From the NCBI GenBank assembly GCA_030693515.1, contig JAUYAK010000029.1, forward strand, positions 23,699-87,698: a DNA stretch of 64,000 bases. The letters are read 5' to 3'. Numbering within the stretch: the stretch's first letter is position 1; each line of letters starts with the position of its first letter. The position numbers and the translations under genes were made by a program. Below are positions 29,351 through 39,469 of this stretch, in pieces. The DNA is from Opitutaceae bacterium (GTDB taxonomy: Bacteria; Verrucomicrobiota; Verrucomicrobiia; Opitutales; Opitutaceae). The notes below the pieces were generated by a model that saw only the letters and a program-made list of their open reading frames with translations, ran no database searches and was not told where the DNA came from.

Positions 29351-29986
29351 TCATTTCGCGCTGCCGCTTTTGGCCCAGCCAAAATCGCTCGAGCGGAGGA
29401 AGGTCTGCTGGGCTTCCTTCAGGATGTAGGTGCCTTGGGCGGAGTCGGATTTCGCGGCGGCGGCGGCGGCTTCGTTGAGGCTGGCCATATTTTGGAGGCG
29501 TTCGTCCTCGGCATACATGGCGAGGGCGCGCGCCTCGTTGGTCATTGTGAGAAACGGGATGCGGAAACGGTTCAGCACCTGATCGGTCTCGGTGATGTAG
29601 CGCTTCATCGCGATGTCGGCGAGGCCCTTTTGGGTATGCACCGCCCGTTCGGACAGAATCGCAGGCTTCTTTTCCAGCACCAGGTATTTCGGCAGGCGCA
29701 CGATGCTGTTCTTGGGTTTGTCGATATCGCGGGCGTCGGGCAGTTCTTCCTCCGGTTTCGGCTCCGGCTTGGGCGGAGGCGGGGCAAACGTGGGCGCGGC
29801 CTGGGCGAGCGCGGCGGCGACTTCGGGCGAGATGACACGCGTGCGACGAGGAGCAGAGGGCTTTTCGTCCTCCTTTTTCTGCTGGAGGAGGGGTGAAGCG
29901 GGGGGCGCGCTCTGCGCCCGGACGGCTGGCCCGGACGGCGCGGCGATCAGGGCGCAGGCAAACGTGAGCGGAAGGAGGCGGCGCAT
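29351..29986 (-). CDS. Exported hypothetical protein
   Basis: MRRLLPLTFACALIAAPSGPAVRAQ signal peptide; no family recognised. Confidence 0.65.
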   Translation of the reverse strand: MRRLLPLTFACALIAAPSGPAVRAQSAPPASPLLQQKKEDEKPSAPRRTRVISPEVAAALAQAAPTFAPPPPKPEPKPEEELPDARDIDKPKNSIVRLPKYLVLEKKPAILSERAVHTQKGLADIAMKRYITETDQVLNRFRIPFLTMTNEARALAMYAEDERLQNMASLNEAAAAAAKSDSAQGTYILKEAQQTFLRSSDFGWAKSGSAK

Positions 29987-30123
29987 GATAGGGTGGGAGA
30001 AACGTGAAGTCGCGGCAGGTTCCGTGCAAGACCGGGAATCACCGGCGGCGTCTGCCGGGCGAGGAACGTATTTGACGCAAGGTGCGGTCTGTTCGCAACG
30101 TCCCAGCACCCCTTTTCCCCCGC

Positions 30124-31380
30124 ATGACATTTCGCTCCCTGCTCCTGTCCGCCCTCGTCGTGGGCTGCGCTTGGCCGCTCGCCGGCCAGCCCGCCCGGTT
30201 TCAGCTGCCCGCCACCGACGAAGGCCTGCCGGGCGCCGGCCCGATCCGGCGCTACGAGTGGTTCCAGAAACTCTGGACCGAGCGCCGCACCGGCTGGGCC
30301 GCCCGCGTGCGGCAGGATCAGGGCGCGGTGGTGTTCCTGGGCGATTCGATCACGCAGGGGTGGGGCACGGTGCCCGGCGCAGCCTTCCTCGGCGTCAAGA
30401 TCGCCAACCGCGGCATCAGCGGCGACACTACCCGCGGCGTGCTCATCCGGCTCCAGGAGGACGTGATCGCGCTCAATCCCAAGGGCGTCGTCCTCCTCAT
30501 CGGCACCAATGATCTCGAGGAAGGCGCCGCGCCCGAGACGATCGCCGGCAATCTCCGGCTCATCATCGCCGAGCTGCGCAAGGCCAATCCCGCGATGCCG
30601 CTCGTGCTGTGCAACGTGATGCCCAGTTCCGCTACGAAGAAGCGCCCCGACGACCCGATCAAAAAAATCAACCAGCTCTACTACGCCGCGATCAAGGACG
30701 AGCCGCAGATCACGTTTCTCGACACGTGGGCGCTGTTTGCCGACGCCAAGGGCGACGCCAAACCCGAGGAGTTTCCCGACCTGCTCCACCCGAATCCCGC
30801 GGGCTATTTCAAGTGGGCCGCCGCGCTCCGGCCGGTGCTCGAGACGACAGGCCTCGTGCCCGCGTGGCCCGACGACTTCACGCCGGAGCCCGGGTTCGAG
30901 TCCCTCTTCAATGGCCGCGATCTCACGGGCTGGGGTTATGAGACCGGTCCGGCCTTCGACGGCAAAACCACGAGTCCCGATGGCCGCTACGCTGCGGCGG
31001 CGGGCCGCCTGGTCGTGACCGTGGCGAGACAGGAGCGCGCTTACACGAAGCTGTGGACGACCCGGAAGTTCCCGCGCGACTTCACGCTGAAGCTCGAATT
31101 CCGCGCGAGCCCCAACGCCGACAGCGGCGTCTTCGTCCGCGCGCCGCAGCTGCAGGTGCGCGACTATCTCATCGCCGGTCCCTACACTTCACTGAAAAAC
31201 TATCGCCCGCTTGACTGGAACGAGGTGATCGTGACCGTGCGCGGTGGTGTGGCGCGAGCCACCTGCAACGGTGAAGTGCTGGTGGAGGCGTTTCCCGTGC
31301 CTGCGACCGGCTCCATCGGCCTCGAGAGCGACCGGGGCCAGCTCGAGTATCGCCGCATTCGTGTGCAAGAAGCCCGTTAA
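30124..31380 (+). CDS. GDSL/SGNH hydrolase fused to DUF1080 (3-keto-disaccharide hydrolase-type) domain
   Basis: GDS block VVFLGDSITQGWG, IANRGISGDTTRGVLIRL, LIGTNDLEE, LHPNPAGY; C-terminal ESLFNGRDLTGWGY...LKLEFRASPNADSGVFVRAP. Confidence 0.88.
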   Translation: MTFRSLLLSALVVGCAWPLAGQPARFQLPATDEGLPGAGPIRRYEWFQKLWTERRTGWAARVRQDQGAVVFLGDSITQGWGTVPGAAFLGVKIANRGISGDTTRGVLIRLQEDVIALNPKGVVLLIGTNDLEEGAAPETIAGNLRLIIAELRKANPAMPLVLCNVMPSSATKKRPDDPIKKINQLYYAAIKDEPQITFLDTWALFADAKGDAKPEEFPDLLHPNPAGYFKWAAALRPVLETTGLVPAWPDDFTPEPGFESLFNGRDLTGWGYETGPAFDGKTTSPDGRYAAAAGRLVVTVARQERAYTKLWTTRKFPRDFTLKLEFRASPNADSGVFVRAPQLQVRDYLIAGPYTSLKNYRPLDWNEVIVTVRGGVARATCNGEVLVEAFPVPATGSIGLESDRGQLEYRRIRVQEAR

Positions 31381-31401
31381 CCCCTCCCCGAAAAAATTCC
31401 C

Positions 31402-33117
31402 ATGGCCAACATCCAAGGCGCAGGCACCAAGCAAAACACCTACGACGCCATCGTCGTCGGCTCCGGCATCAGCGGCGGCTGGGCCGCGAAGGAGCTCACT
31501 GAAAAGGGCCTCAAGACCCTCGTCCTCGAGCGCGGTCGCGACGTGAAGCACGGCGATTACCCGACCGCGATGAAGGATAGCTGGGAATTCGAAGGCCGCA
31601 CCAAGCCCGCGCTCGCCGATGTCGCGAAGCAGCAAAAGCAAAATCGCACCGGCTACACGACTCATCCCGCGACCGCGCACTGGTTCGTCAACGACCTCGA
31701 GAATCCCTACTCCGAGGACAAGCCCTTCGACTGGATGCGCGGCTACCACGTCGGCGGCCGTTCGCTCACCTGGGGCCGGCAGTCGTATCGTTTCAGCGAT
31801 CTCGATTTCGAGGCCAACGCGAAGGACGGCGTCGCCGTCGACTGGCCCATTCGCTACGCCGACATCGCGCCCTGGTATGACTACGCGGAGCGCTTCGCCG
31901 GCATCAACGGCAACCGCGACGGCCTCGCGCAGCTCCCCGACGGGCAGTTCCTCCCGCCGATGGAGATGAACTGCCTCGAGACGCAGGTGCGCGACCGCAT
32001 CAAGTCCTCCTTCGGCGGCCGCGCGATGATCATCGGCCGCTCCGCCAATCTCACGCAGCCGCACAACGGCCGCGGCAATTGCCAGTTTCGCAACCGCTGC
32101 AGCCGCGGCTGCCCCTACGGCGCCTACTTCTCCAGCAACGCCGCTACGCTCCCCGCCGCCTACGCCACCGGCAACCTCACGCTCCGCCCCTTCTCGATCG
32201 TCAACGGCCTGATCTACGACAAGGACAAGGGCCGCGCCACCGGCGTGCGCGTGATCGACGCCGAGACCAACGAGGTCATCGAGTTTCACGCCAAGGTGAT
32301 CTTCCTCTGCGCCTCGGCCATCGCCTCGACGTTCATTTTGCTCAACTCGAAGTCGGACCGTTTCCCCAACGGCCTGGGCAACGACAGCGGCGAGCTCGGG
32401 CACAACCTGATGGACCACCACTTCAAGGTCGGCGCCACGGGCCTCTCGGACGAGTTTGCCGACCGCTATTATCGCGGCCACCGGCCCAACGGCATCTACA
32501 TCCCGCGCTTCCGCAACATCGACAAGGCGAGCACGCGCAAGGACTACCTCCGCGGCTTCGGTTACCAAGGCAGCGCGAGCCGCGCCGACTGGACGCTCGG
32601 CATCAAGGAACTCTCCCTCTTCGGCGGCAAGCTGAAGGCCGACCTCATCGCGCCCGGCCCCTGGCGCATGGGCATCGGCTCGTGGGGCGAGTGCCTGCCC
32701 TACCACGCCAACAAGCTTTATCTGAACACCGCCGTGCGCGACAAATGGGGCCAGCCCACCGTGACCTTCGACTGCGGCTGGAAGGAAAACGAACTCGCGA
32801 TGCGCAAGGACATGAAGCAATCCGCGATCGAGATGCTCGAAGCCGCGGGCCTGAAGAACGTGACCGGTTTCGACGATGTGGGTGCAAGCAATCCCGGTAA
32901 CTGCATCCACGAGATGGGCACCGCGCGCATGGGCCGCGATCCCAAGACCTCGGTGCTCAACAAGTGGAACCAAGTCCACACCGCGCCCAACGTCTTCGTG
33001 ACCGACGGCGCGTGCATGACCTCCAATGCGTGCGTCAACCCCTCGCTCACCTACATGGCGCTGACCGCGCGCGCCGCCGATCACGCCGTAGGCGAACTCA
33101 AGAAACAGAACCTCTGA
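31402..33117 (+). CDS. GMC-family oxidoreductase
   Basis: YDAIVVGSGISGGWAAKELTEKGLKTLVLERGRDVKHGDYP; C-terminal GTARMGRDP...NVFVTDGACMTSNACVNPSLTYMALTARAADHA. Confidence 0.93.
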   Translation: MANIQGAGTKQNTYDAIVVGSGISGGWAAKELTEKGLKTLVLERGRDVKHGDYPTAMKDSWEFEGRTKPALADVAKQQKQNRTGYTTHPATAHWFVNDLENPYSEDKPFDWMRGYHVGGRSLTWGRQSYRFSDLDFEANAKDGVAVDWPIRYADIAPWYDYAERFAGINGNRDGLAQLPDGQFLPPMEMNCLETQVRDRIKSSFGGRAMIIGRSANLTQPHNGRGNCQFRNRCSRGCPYGAYFSSNAATLPAAYATGNLTLRPFSIVNGLIYDKDKGRATGVRVIDAETNEVIEFHAKVIFLCASAIASTFILLNSKSDRFPNGLGNDSGELGHNLMDHHFKVGATGLSDEFADRYYRGHRPNGIYIPRFRNIDKASTRKDYLRGFGYQGSASRADWTLGIKELSLFGGKLKADLIAPGPWRMGIGSWGECLPYHANKLYLNTAVRDKWGQPTVTFDCGWKENELAMRKDMKQSAIEMLEAAGLKNVTGFDDVGASNPGNCIHEMGTARMGRDPKTSVLNKWNQVHTAPNVFVTDGACMTSNACVNPSLTYMALTARAADHAVGELKKQNL

Positions 33118-33133
33118 ACCTCGAACGCCGGCC

Positions 33134-33730
33134 ATGAACTCCTCTTCTCTTCCCGATTCTCCAGCCGCTCCCACCATGAACCGTCGCGAGGCGATCCAGC
33201 GCGCCGCGCTCCTGCTCGGTGTCGCGATCACGCCTTCGATTCTCCAAGGCGTGCTCCGCGCGCAGACGCCCGCGGCCGGCGCCAAGCCGCAGTTCCTCAC
33301 CGCCGCGCAATTCGCGACCGCGAGCGCCGTGGCCGAGCGCATCCTCCCGCGCACCGACACGCCCGGCGCGATCGACGTCGGCGTGCCTGCCTTCATCGAT
33401 CTCATGGCGGGGAAATACATGACCGATGCCGAGCGGCGCACCTTCACCGCCGGCCTTGCCGAGGTGGAGGCGAAGAGCGCGGCGGCGCATCAGGCGGCCT
33501 TCGGGAAACTCCCGGCCGCGCAACAGGACGCCCTGCTCACGGCGATGGCCGAGGCGGCGCAGCCCAAGCGCGGCACCTTCTTCCACCAAATCAAGGAACT
33601 GACCATCCTCGGTTATTTCACCTCCGAACCCGTCGGGCGAAACGTGACGCACTACGATCCCATCCCCGGCCGCTACCAAGGCTGCATCCCGCTGGCCGAG
33701 GTCGGCAATCGGGCTTGGACGCGAAACTGA
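33134..33730 (+). CDS. Gluconate 2-dehydrogenase subunit 3-family protein (Tat signal)
   Basis: NRREAIQRAALLLG leader; VAERILPRTDTPGAIDVGVPAFID; downstream of GMC gene. Confidence 0.88.
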   Translation: MNSSSLPDSPAAPTMNRREAIQRAALLLGVAITPSILQGVLRAQTPAAGAKPQFLTAAQFATASAVAERILPRTDTPGAIDVGVPAFIDLMAGKYMTDAERRTFTAGLAEVEAKSAAAHQAAFGKLPAAQQDALLTAMAEAAQPKRGTFFHQIKELTILGYFTSEPVGRNVTHYDPIPGRYQGCIPLAEVGNRAWTRN

Positions 33731-33748
33731 AGATACCGGCGAATGTTT

Positions 33749-33819
33749 CGTGGGAGGGGCTTTATGCCCCGACAGGTTTTTTCAAACGCGCTGAGTCGGG
33801 GCATAAAGCCCCTCCCACG
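33749..33819. repeat. Intergenic palindrome
   Basis: CGTGGGAGGGGCTTTATGCCCCGAC AGGTTTTTTCAAACGCGCTGA GTCGGGGCATAAAGCCCCTCCCACG. Confidence 0.9.
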
Positions 33820-33836
33820 AAAAACTGCGGCGTGCA

Positions 33837-34385
33837 TCATCCGGGATAAAGCTCCGCCAGCTTCCGAATCGTCTTCAGATTGCGCATCGAGGATGAGGGC
33901 AGCTTGAGCGCGCGTAGCGCGGGGGAGGCCCACACCTTTGACTCGTGGGATTTAATGCCCCGGCAGAGCCAGAAATACTCGCGGCCTGTGACGTGAAACT
34001 CGTCCGTCGCGGTGCGCATCGCCGCGAGGCTCCGCGCCTGCGCCACCGGCAGCGGCGCGCCGAAGAAGCCGATGTGCACCGTGTTTTCCGGTGCTTCCAT
34101 GTCGGCGCGCGCGAAGGGCCGCAGCGCGGCGAGCGCCGCGACTTCGGCGTGGGTGCGCACGAAGGTATCGACGTCATAGCCGAGCCGGGCCGCGAGGTGT
34201 TTTTCGATCTTCACCGCGAGCTTCAGCGGGTCGCGGGCGCGGTCGTCGAAGATCACGTTGCCGCTGGCAATGAAGGTCTCGACCCCGGTGCAGCCCAGTT
34301 CGACAAAAAGTTCACAAAGGCGCTCCATCTTCAGCCGGCGGCGGCCGAGGTTGATGCCGCGGAGGAATGCGAGGTAACGGGGCAT
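33837..34385 (-). CDS. DUF1697 domain-containing protein
   Basis: MPRYLAFLRGINLGRRRLKMERLCELFVELGCTGVETFIASGNVIFD. Confidence 0.9.
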   Translation of the reverse strand: MPRYLAFLRGINLGRRRLKMERLCELFVELGCTGVETFIASGNVIFDDRARDPLKLAVKIEKHLAARLGYDVDTFVRTHAEVAALAALRPFARADMEAPENTVHIGFFGAPLPVAQARSLAAMRTATDEFHVTGREYFWLCRGIKSHESKVWASPALRALKLPSSSMRNLKTIRKLAELYPG

Positions 34386-34496
34386 GGGGAAGGTGAACGC
34401 GAGAGGGGCTGCGCTTATTTGTGGCGTCAACCCTGCGCAGTTTCCGCACGTCTCCCGCCTGCGCCCGAGCGGGTGGCGGGCCGATGGGCTTGGGAC

Positions 34497-35261
34497 ATGC
34501 GTTTTATGAAAACCCGTCTGTTCGCCGCGCTCATCGGCCCGTTGTCGTGCCTTTCGTCCGCGTCGGACCACGCTTCTGCCAAGCCGAAAGTGGCGCCGGA
34601 GGCCGCACTCGAGATTCTGCTGGCGGGCAACCAGCGGTTTATGGTCGGCCGGCCGATGTTTCCCGACCAGAGCCCGAATCGCCGCCGTGAACTGGCCGCC
34701 GGTCAGAAGCCATTTGCGATTGTGCTGACGTGCGCGGATTCGCGCGTCGCGCCGGAGCTGTATTTCGACCAGGGCCTCGGCAATCTCTTCGTCGTCCGCA
34801 ACGCCGGCAACATCCTCAACGACCACACCATCGGCAGCATCGAGTATGCGGTCGAGCACCTGGGCTCGTCGCTGATTCTGGTCGTGGGCCATGGCAAATG
34901 TGGCGCGGTCGGTGCGGCGGTCGCAGGCGGTCATGCGCCCGGCCGCATCCCAAGCATCATCGAGTCGATCCTGCCGGCGGTGAAGGCCAGCGCCGGCGAG
35001 GCCGGCGATCCGGTGGACAACGCGATTCGCGCCAACGCCCGGCAGGTCGCCGCCGCGCTCGCGGTGTGCGCCCCGATTCTTGGCGACGCCGTGCAGCAGG
35101 GCCGGCTCAAGGTCATCCCCGCCCGCTACGATTTGGCGACCGGCCGCGTTGAAATCCTCTACGCCCAGCCCGCCGCTCCCGTGGCGGCCAAGGTCGCGCC
35201 CGTGCCGCACGGTGAAACCGTCGCGCACGCTGAGCCGGCCAAGCCGGCGGCGCACGAGTGA
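34497..35261 (+). CDS. Beta-class carbonic anhydrase, exported
   Basis: LTCADSRVAPELYFDQGLGNLFVVRNAGN...SIEYAVEHLGSSLILVVGHGKCGAV. Confidence 0.93.
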   Translation: MRFMKTRLFAALIGPLSCLSSASDHASAKPKVAPEAALEILLAGNQRFMVGRPMFPDQSPNRRRELAAGQKPFAIVLTCADSRVAPELYFDQGLGNLFVVRNAGNILNDHTIGSIEYAVEHLGSSLILVVGHGKCGAVGAAVAGGHAPGRIPSIIESILPAVKASAGEAGDPVDNAIRANARQVAAALAVCAPILGDAVQQGRLKVIPARYDLATGRVEILYAQPAAPVAAKVAPVPHGETVAHAEPAKPAAHE

Positions 35262-35289
35262 GCATCGCGCGATAGCCCGACGGCGAGGT

Positions 35290-35370
35290 CCAAGGTAGGG
35301 CGGGTCTGTGACCCGCTCCGAAACGTTCGGCGCGCGCGAATGGGCGCGCCACAGACCCGCCTACCCAAGG
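35290..35370. repeat. Intergenic palindrome
   Basis: GGTAGGGCGGGTCTGTGACCCGC ... GCGCGCCACAGACCCGCCTACCC. Confidence 0.8.
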
Positions 35371-35425
35371 CCACCGCTTTCGGTTTCGAATCGGGTCAGC
35401 GCTATGGCGCGATTCTCATTATGCT

Positions 35426-36247
35426 TCAGGCCGCCGGCCGCCGGACCGCGCGCACAATCAGCGCGAGGCCTGCGATGGCGAGGAAGAGGGAGTAGAACGT
35501 CCCGCGGCTGAGCCCGAACAGCAGCGACGCATCCGGCTCGCGAAAGACCTCGGCGATCATGCGCGCGACCGCGTAGGCCAGGAAGAATTCGCCGCTCAGG
35601 CGCCCCGGCTGCGTGCGCGCGACGTCGCTCCGCCAGAAGCGCCATTGCATCAGCACCAGCATCAGCAGGCCCTCGAGCGCGGCCGCGTAGAGCTGCGAGG
35701 GATGCCGCGGCACCGCGGCCTGGCCGAGCGCGCGGTCGATTTCGTTGTGGGGAAAGATGACCGCCCACGCGACGTTCGAGGCTTTGCCGACGAGCTCGCC
35801 GTTGATGAAATTCGCCAGCCGGCCAAAGAGAAATCCCGCCGGCACCGTCGTGACGACGAGATCACCGGCACTGAGGAAAGAGGTCTTTTGTTTTCGCACC
35901 CACCACCACAGGGCGAGCCCCACGCCCACAAAACCGCCATGACTGGCCATGCCGCCCTGCCATATCACGAAAAACGAGAGCGGATCGGAGATGAGGCTGC
36001 CCGGTTCGTAGAGCAGAAAATATCCGAGCCGCCCCCCCACGAGCACCCCCACGATCAGCACCGTGATGAGGTCTGAGATCGCGGTGGGGCCGTGGGGCGA
36101 GCGACCCTTTTTCCAATAGAGCCAGAGCAGCGCCACGGCCGCTGCGAAACCGGCCAGATACGCGAGACCGTAGTAGCGGATGCCAAAATTGTCCGAGAAG
36201 CGGACGAGGAACGGACTCCAGTCGTGGACCCAATGGGCGAGCGGCAT
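35426..36247 (-). CDS. lgt: Prolipoprotein diacylglyceryl transferase
   Basis: FGIRYYGLAYLAGF; LLVGGRLGYFLLYEP; GFLFGRLANFINGELVGK; HPSQLYAAALEG. Confidence 0.95.
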   Translation of the reverse strand: MPLAHWVHDWSPFLVRFSDNFGIRYYGLAYLAGFAAAVALLWLYWKKGRSPHGPTAISDLITVLIVGVLVGGRLGYFLLYEPGSLISDPLSFFVIWQGGMASHGGFVGVGLALWWWVRKQKTSFLSAGDLVVTTVPAGFLFGRLANFINGELVGKASNVAWAVIFPHNEIDRALGQAAVPRHPSQLYAAALEGLLMLVLMQWRFWRSDVARTQPGRLSGEFFLAYAVARMIAEVFREPDASLLFGLSRGTFYSLFLAIAGLALIVRAVRRPAA

Positions 36248-36348
36248 GACCAAACCGTGGCCGCGCCGTGCGCCCGCGCGCAATGCTGAACCCACCGGGG
36301 CGAAATCAGCCTTGCGGCGCGCGCCGCGCGACCCGCACCTTTCCGCGC

Positions 36349-37445
<1,097 letters not shown>

Positions 37446-37449
<4 letters not shown>

Positions 37450-37500
37450 GTCGGGCTTTACGCCCGACATTTTCATTGTCGGGGATAAACCCCGACCTAC
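37446..37500. repeat. Intergenic palindrome overlapping gcvT stop codon
   Basis: GTAGGTCGGGCTTTACGCCCGAC ATTTTCATT GTCGGGGATAAACCCCGACCTAC. Confidence 0.9.
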
Positions 37501-37515
37501 AGATTGAATTTCCGC

Positions 37516-37899
37516 ATGAGCCACATCCCCGCTGACCTTCGCTACGCCAAATCGCACGAATGGGTGCGCGCCGAATCCGACGGCACCGTCACCATCGGCA
37601 TCACCGACTACGCGCAAAATTCCCTCGGCGACATCACCTACGTGCAGGTGCCCAAGGTCGGCGCGACGCTCAAGGCCGGCGAGACATTCGGCGTCGTCGA
37701 GTCCGTCAAGGCCGCGAGCGATCTCTATCTGCCGATCGCGGGCACCGTGGTGGCGGTGAACCCCGCGCTCGACAGCGCCCCCGAGACGGTGAACCGCGCG
37801 CCCTATGCCGAAGGCTGGATGTTGCGCGTGAAGCCCGCCGACGCCGGCAGTGTGGCCGCGCTGCTCGACGCCGCGGCCTACACCAAGCTCGTGAGCTAA
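37516..37899 (+). CDS. gcvH: Glycine cleavage system H protein
   Basis: [43 protein letters not shown]...[20 protein letters not shown]. Confidence 0.96.
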   Translation: MSHIPADLRYAKSHEWVRAESDGTVTIGITDYAQNSLGDITYVQVPKVGATLKAGETFGVVESVKAASDLYLPIAGTVVAVNPALDSAPETVNRAPYAEGWMLRVKPADAGSVAALLDAAAYTKLVS

Positions 37900-37923
37900 G
37901 AGGCGTCGAAAAAGTCGCTGAAA

Positions 37924-38010
37924 GGTGGCGGGCGGCTCTCCGAGCCGCCCTGAGTGTGAGCCGCGGCTCGCCCTTGAACCCAGGCCGGCGCGGAGAGCCG
38001 GCCCCACCGT
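37924..38010. repeat. Intergenic imperfect palindrome
   Basis: GGTGGCGGGCGGCTCTCCGAGCCGCC ... GGCGCGGAGAGCCGGCCCCACC. Confidence 0.65.
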
Positions 38011-38023
38011 TTCCACCAGGCTT

Positions 38024-38080
38024 TCAGAGCAAGCCGAGTTGCGAATCGGCGGCCGGGGCGACGGAGATTGTTTTTTGGCC
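38024..38080 (-). pseudogene. Relic of mutS 3' terminus (copy C)
   Basis: Minus-strand reading ends ..KTISVAPAADSQLGLL* versus mutS ..[16 protein letters not shown]. Confidence 0.65.
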
Positions 38081-38300
38081 ACGCTCGCTGCGGTGGCCTG
38101 CGGCGCTGACGGCCCGTGCATCGAGTCGCACGTCGAGCCCGCCAAGGGCATCGGCGACGATCCGAAGCAGGCGCTCACGCCGGAGGTCCTCAGGAAAACC
38201 ATCACGCAGGCGCGGCAGCTCTGGGCGATTCAGCGCGACCCTCCGGAGGCTGAGGAACGTGCGCTTGACGAATGTGGCTGCATGAGGCCACATGGGCGCC

Positions 38301-38639
38301 ATGAAGAAGAAAAAGACCTCAACCCACGTGCTCGGGATTCAGCCGACCAAGCGGGTGACCGCCGCGCAGATCCGCGAGGATGGAAAAATCTACGGCCTGC
38401 GCCGCGACGCGCTGGGTGTGCGCGAGGCCAAGAACCAGCTTTCCAGCCTCCTTCAGCGGGCCGCCGGCGGGGAGGAAATCGTGATCACGAGCGACGGGGT
38501 GCCCGCCGCCATGATCGTGCGCTACAAGCCGGTGATTCGAGGGAAACCTTTCAAGCCGCATTGGAAATTGCTCCGATCGATGCCGATGACTTCGGATTCG
38601 ACCGTGCTCATTCGGAAGATGCGGGACGCGGGTTATTGA
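38301..38639 (+). CDS. Phd/YefM-like antitoxin
   Basis: VREAKNQLSSLLQRAAGGEEIVITSDGVPAAMIVRYKP; directly precedes PIN-domain ORF. Confidence 0.75.
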   Translation: MKKKKTSTHVLGIQPTKRVTAAQIREDGKIYGLRRDALGVREAKNQLSSLLQRAAGGEEIVITSDGVPAAMIVRYKPVIRGKPFKPHWKLLRSMPMTSDSTVLIRKMRDAGY

Positions 38640-38665
38640 GTGAGCCGCGCAACGCGGCTGATGAC

Positions 38666-39085
38666 ATGTATCTCGATTCTTCCGTGTTGGTGAAGCTCTA
38701 CGTCGCCGAACCGGATTCGGCGGCGTGCAGCGAAGGAGTAGCTGGTTCGGGCATCGCCTCGTCGGCGCTGGCCTATGGCGAGGTTTGCGCGGCGCTGCTG
38801 GCCAAGGAGCGTGCGGATGAAATCACGGCGGAGGTGCGCCATGCAGCGTGGGCCGCATTTTTGGAGGACATCGACGCGGGCGTGCTGACCCTTTTTGATC
38901 TGAATGCGATCACCGTGCGCGATGCGACGGTGGTGATGGAAGAAGTTCATCCCCACGTCTCGCTCCGCACGCTCGATGCGCTCCATTTGGCGACGTATCG
39001 CATTGCCAACACCGGGGCACTCTACACGGCGGACAAACGGATGAAGGCGGCGGCCAGATTTCTCGAGTTCGAGTTGGCTGAATAG
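38666..39085 (+). CDS. PIN-domain (VapC-like) toxin
   Basis: MYLDSSVLVKLYVAEPDS...SSALAYGEVCAALL...HVSLRTLDALHLATYRIANTGALYTADKRMKAAARFLEFEL. Confidence 0.82.
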   Translation: MYLDSSVLVKLYVAEPDSAACSEGVAGSGIASSALAYGEVCAALLAKERADEITAEVRHAAWAAFLEDIDAGVLTLFDLNAITVRDATVVMEEVHPHVSLRTLDALHLATYRIANTGALYTADKRMKAAARFLEFELAE

Positions 39086-39097
39086 GCTCGGCGCGGT

Positions 39098-39410
39098 TTA
39101 CAGCAGGCTGAGCTGGGAATCATCGGCCGGCGCGACGCTGATTTTCTTCTTCGGCTTCGCCGTTGGCGCGGCGGCGGGGAGCGTGACGTCGGTGTCGTCG
39201 CGCTCTAATTTCGCGAGGATGGTCTTGGCGCGATCAATCACGCTGAGAGGCAGGCCGGCGAGGCGGGCGACTTGGATGCCGTAGCTGCGGTCGGCGGCGC
39301 CGGGGACCACGCGGCGCACGAAGACGATCTCGTCGTTCCACTCCTTCACGGCGACGGAGAAGTTGCGCAGGCGCGGAAGGTGTTTCTCGAGCTGCGTGAG
39401 CTCCTGAGTG
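39098..39410 (-). pseudogene. Truncated mutS 3' end (copy B)
   Basis: [67 protein letters not shown]...[17 protein letters not shown], near-identical to C-terminus of the full mutS at 42862-45420. Confidence 0.9.
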
Positions 39411-39413
39411 TCG

Positions 39414-39445
39414 CAAAAAAGCCCGCTCCAAGGATGTGGAGCGGG
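39414..39445 (-). terminator. Rho-independent terminator for the minus-strand hydrolase gene
   Basis: Minus strand: CCCGCTCCACATCCTTGGAGCGGGCTTTTTT. Confidence 0.85.
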
Positions 39446-39469
39446 TGATGTGAACGAATTGAGAATCCC

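Noticed and set aside
37925-38665. N-terminal extension of the PIN-domain ORF (start 37925)
   Set aside because: Overlaps a palindromic repeat, the mutS tail relic and the antitoxin gene; ATG at 38666 gives a normal PIN-domain start.
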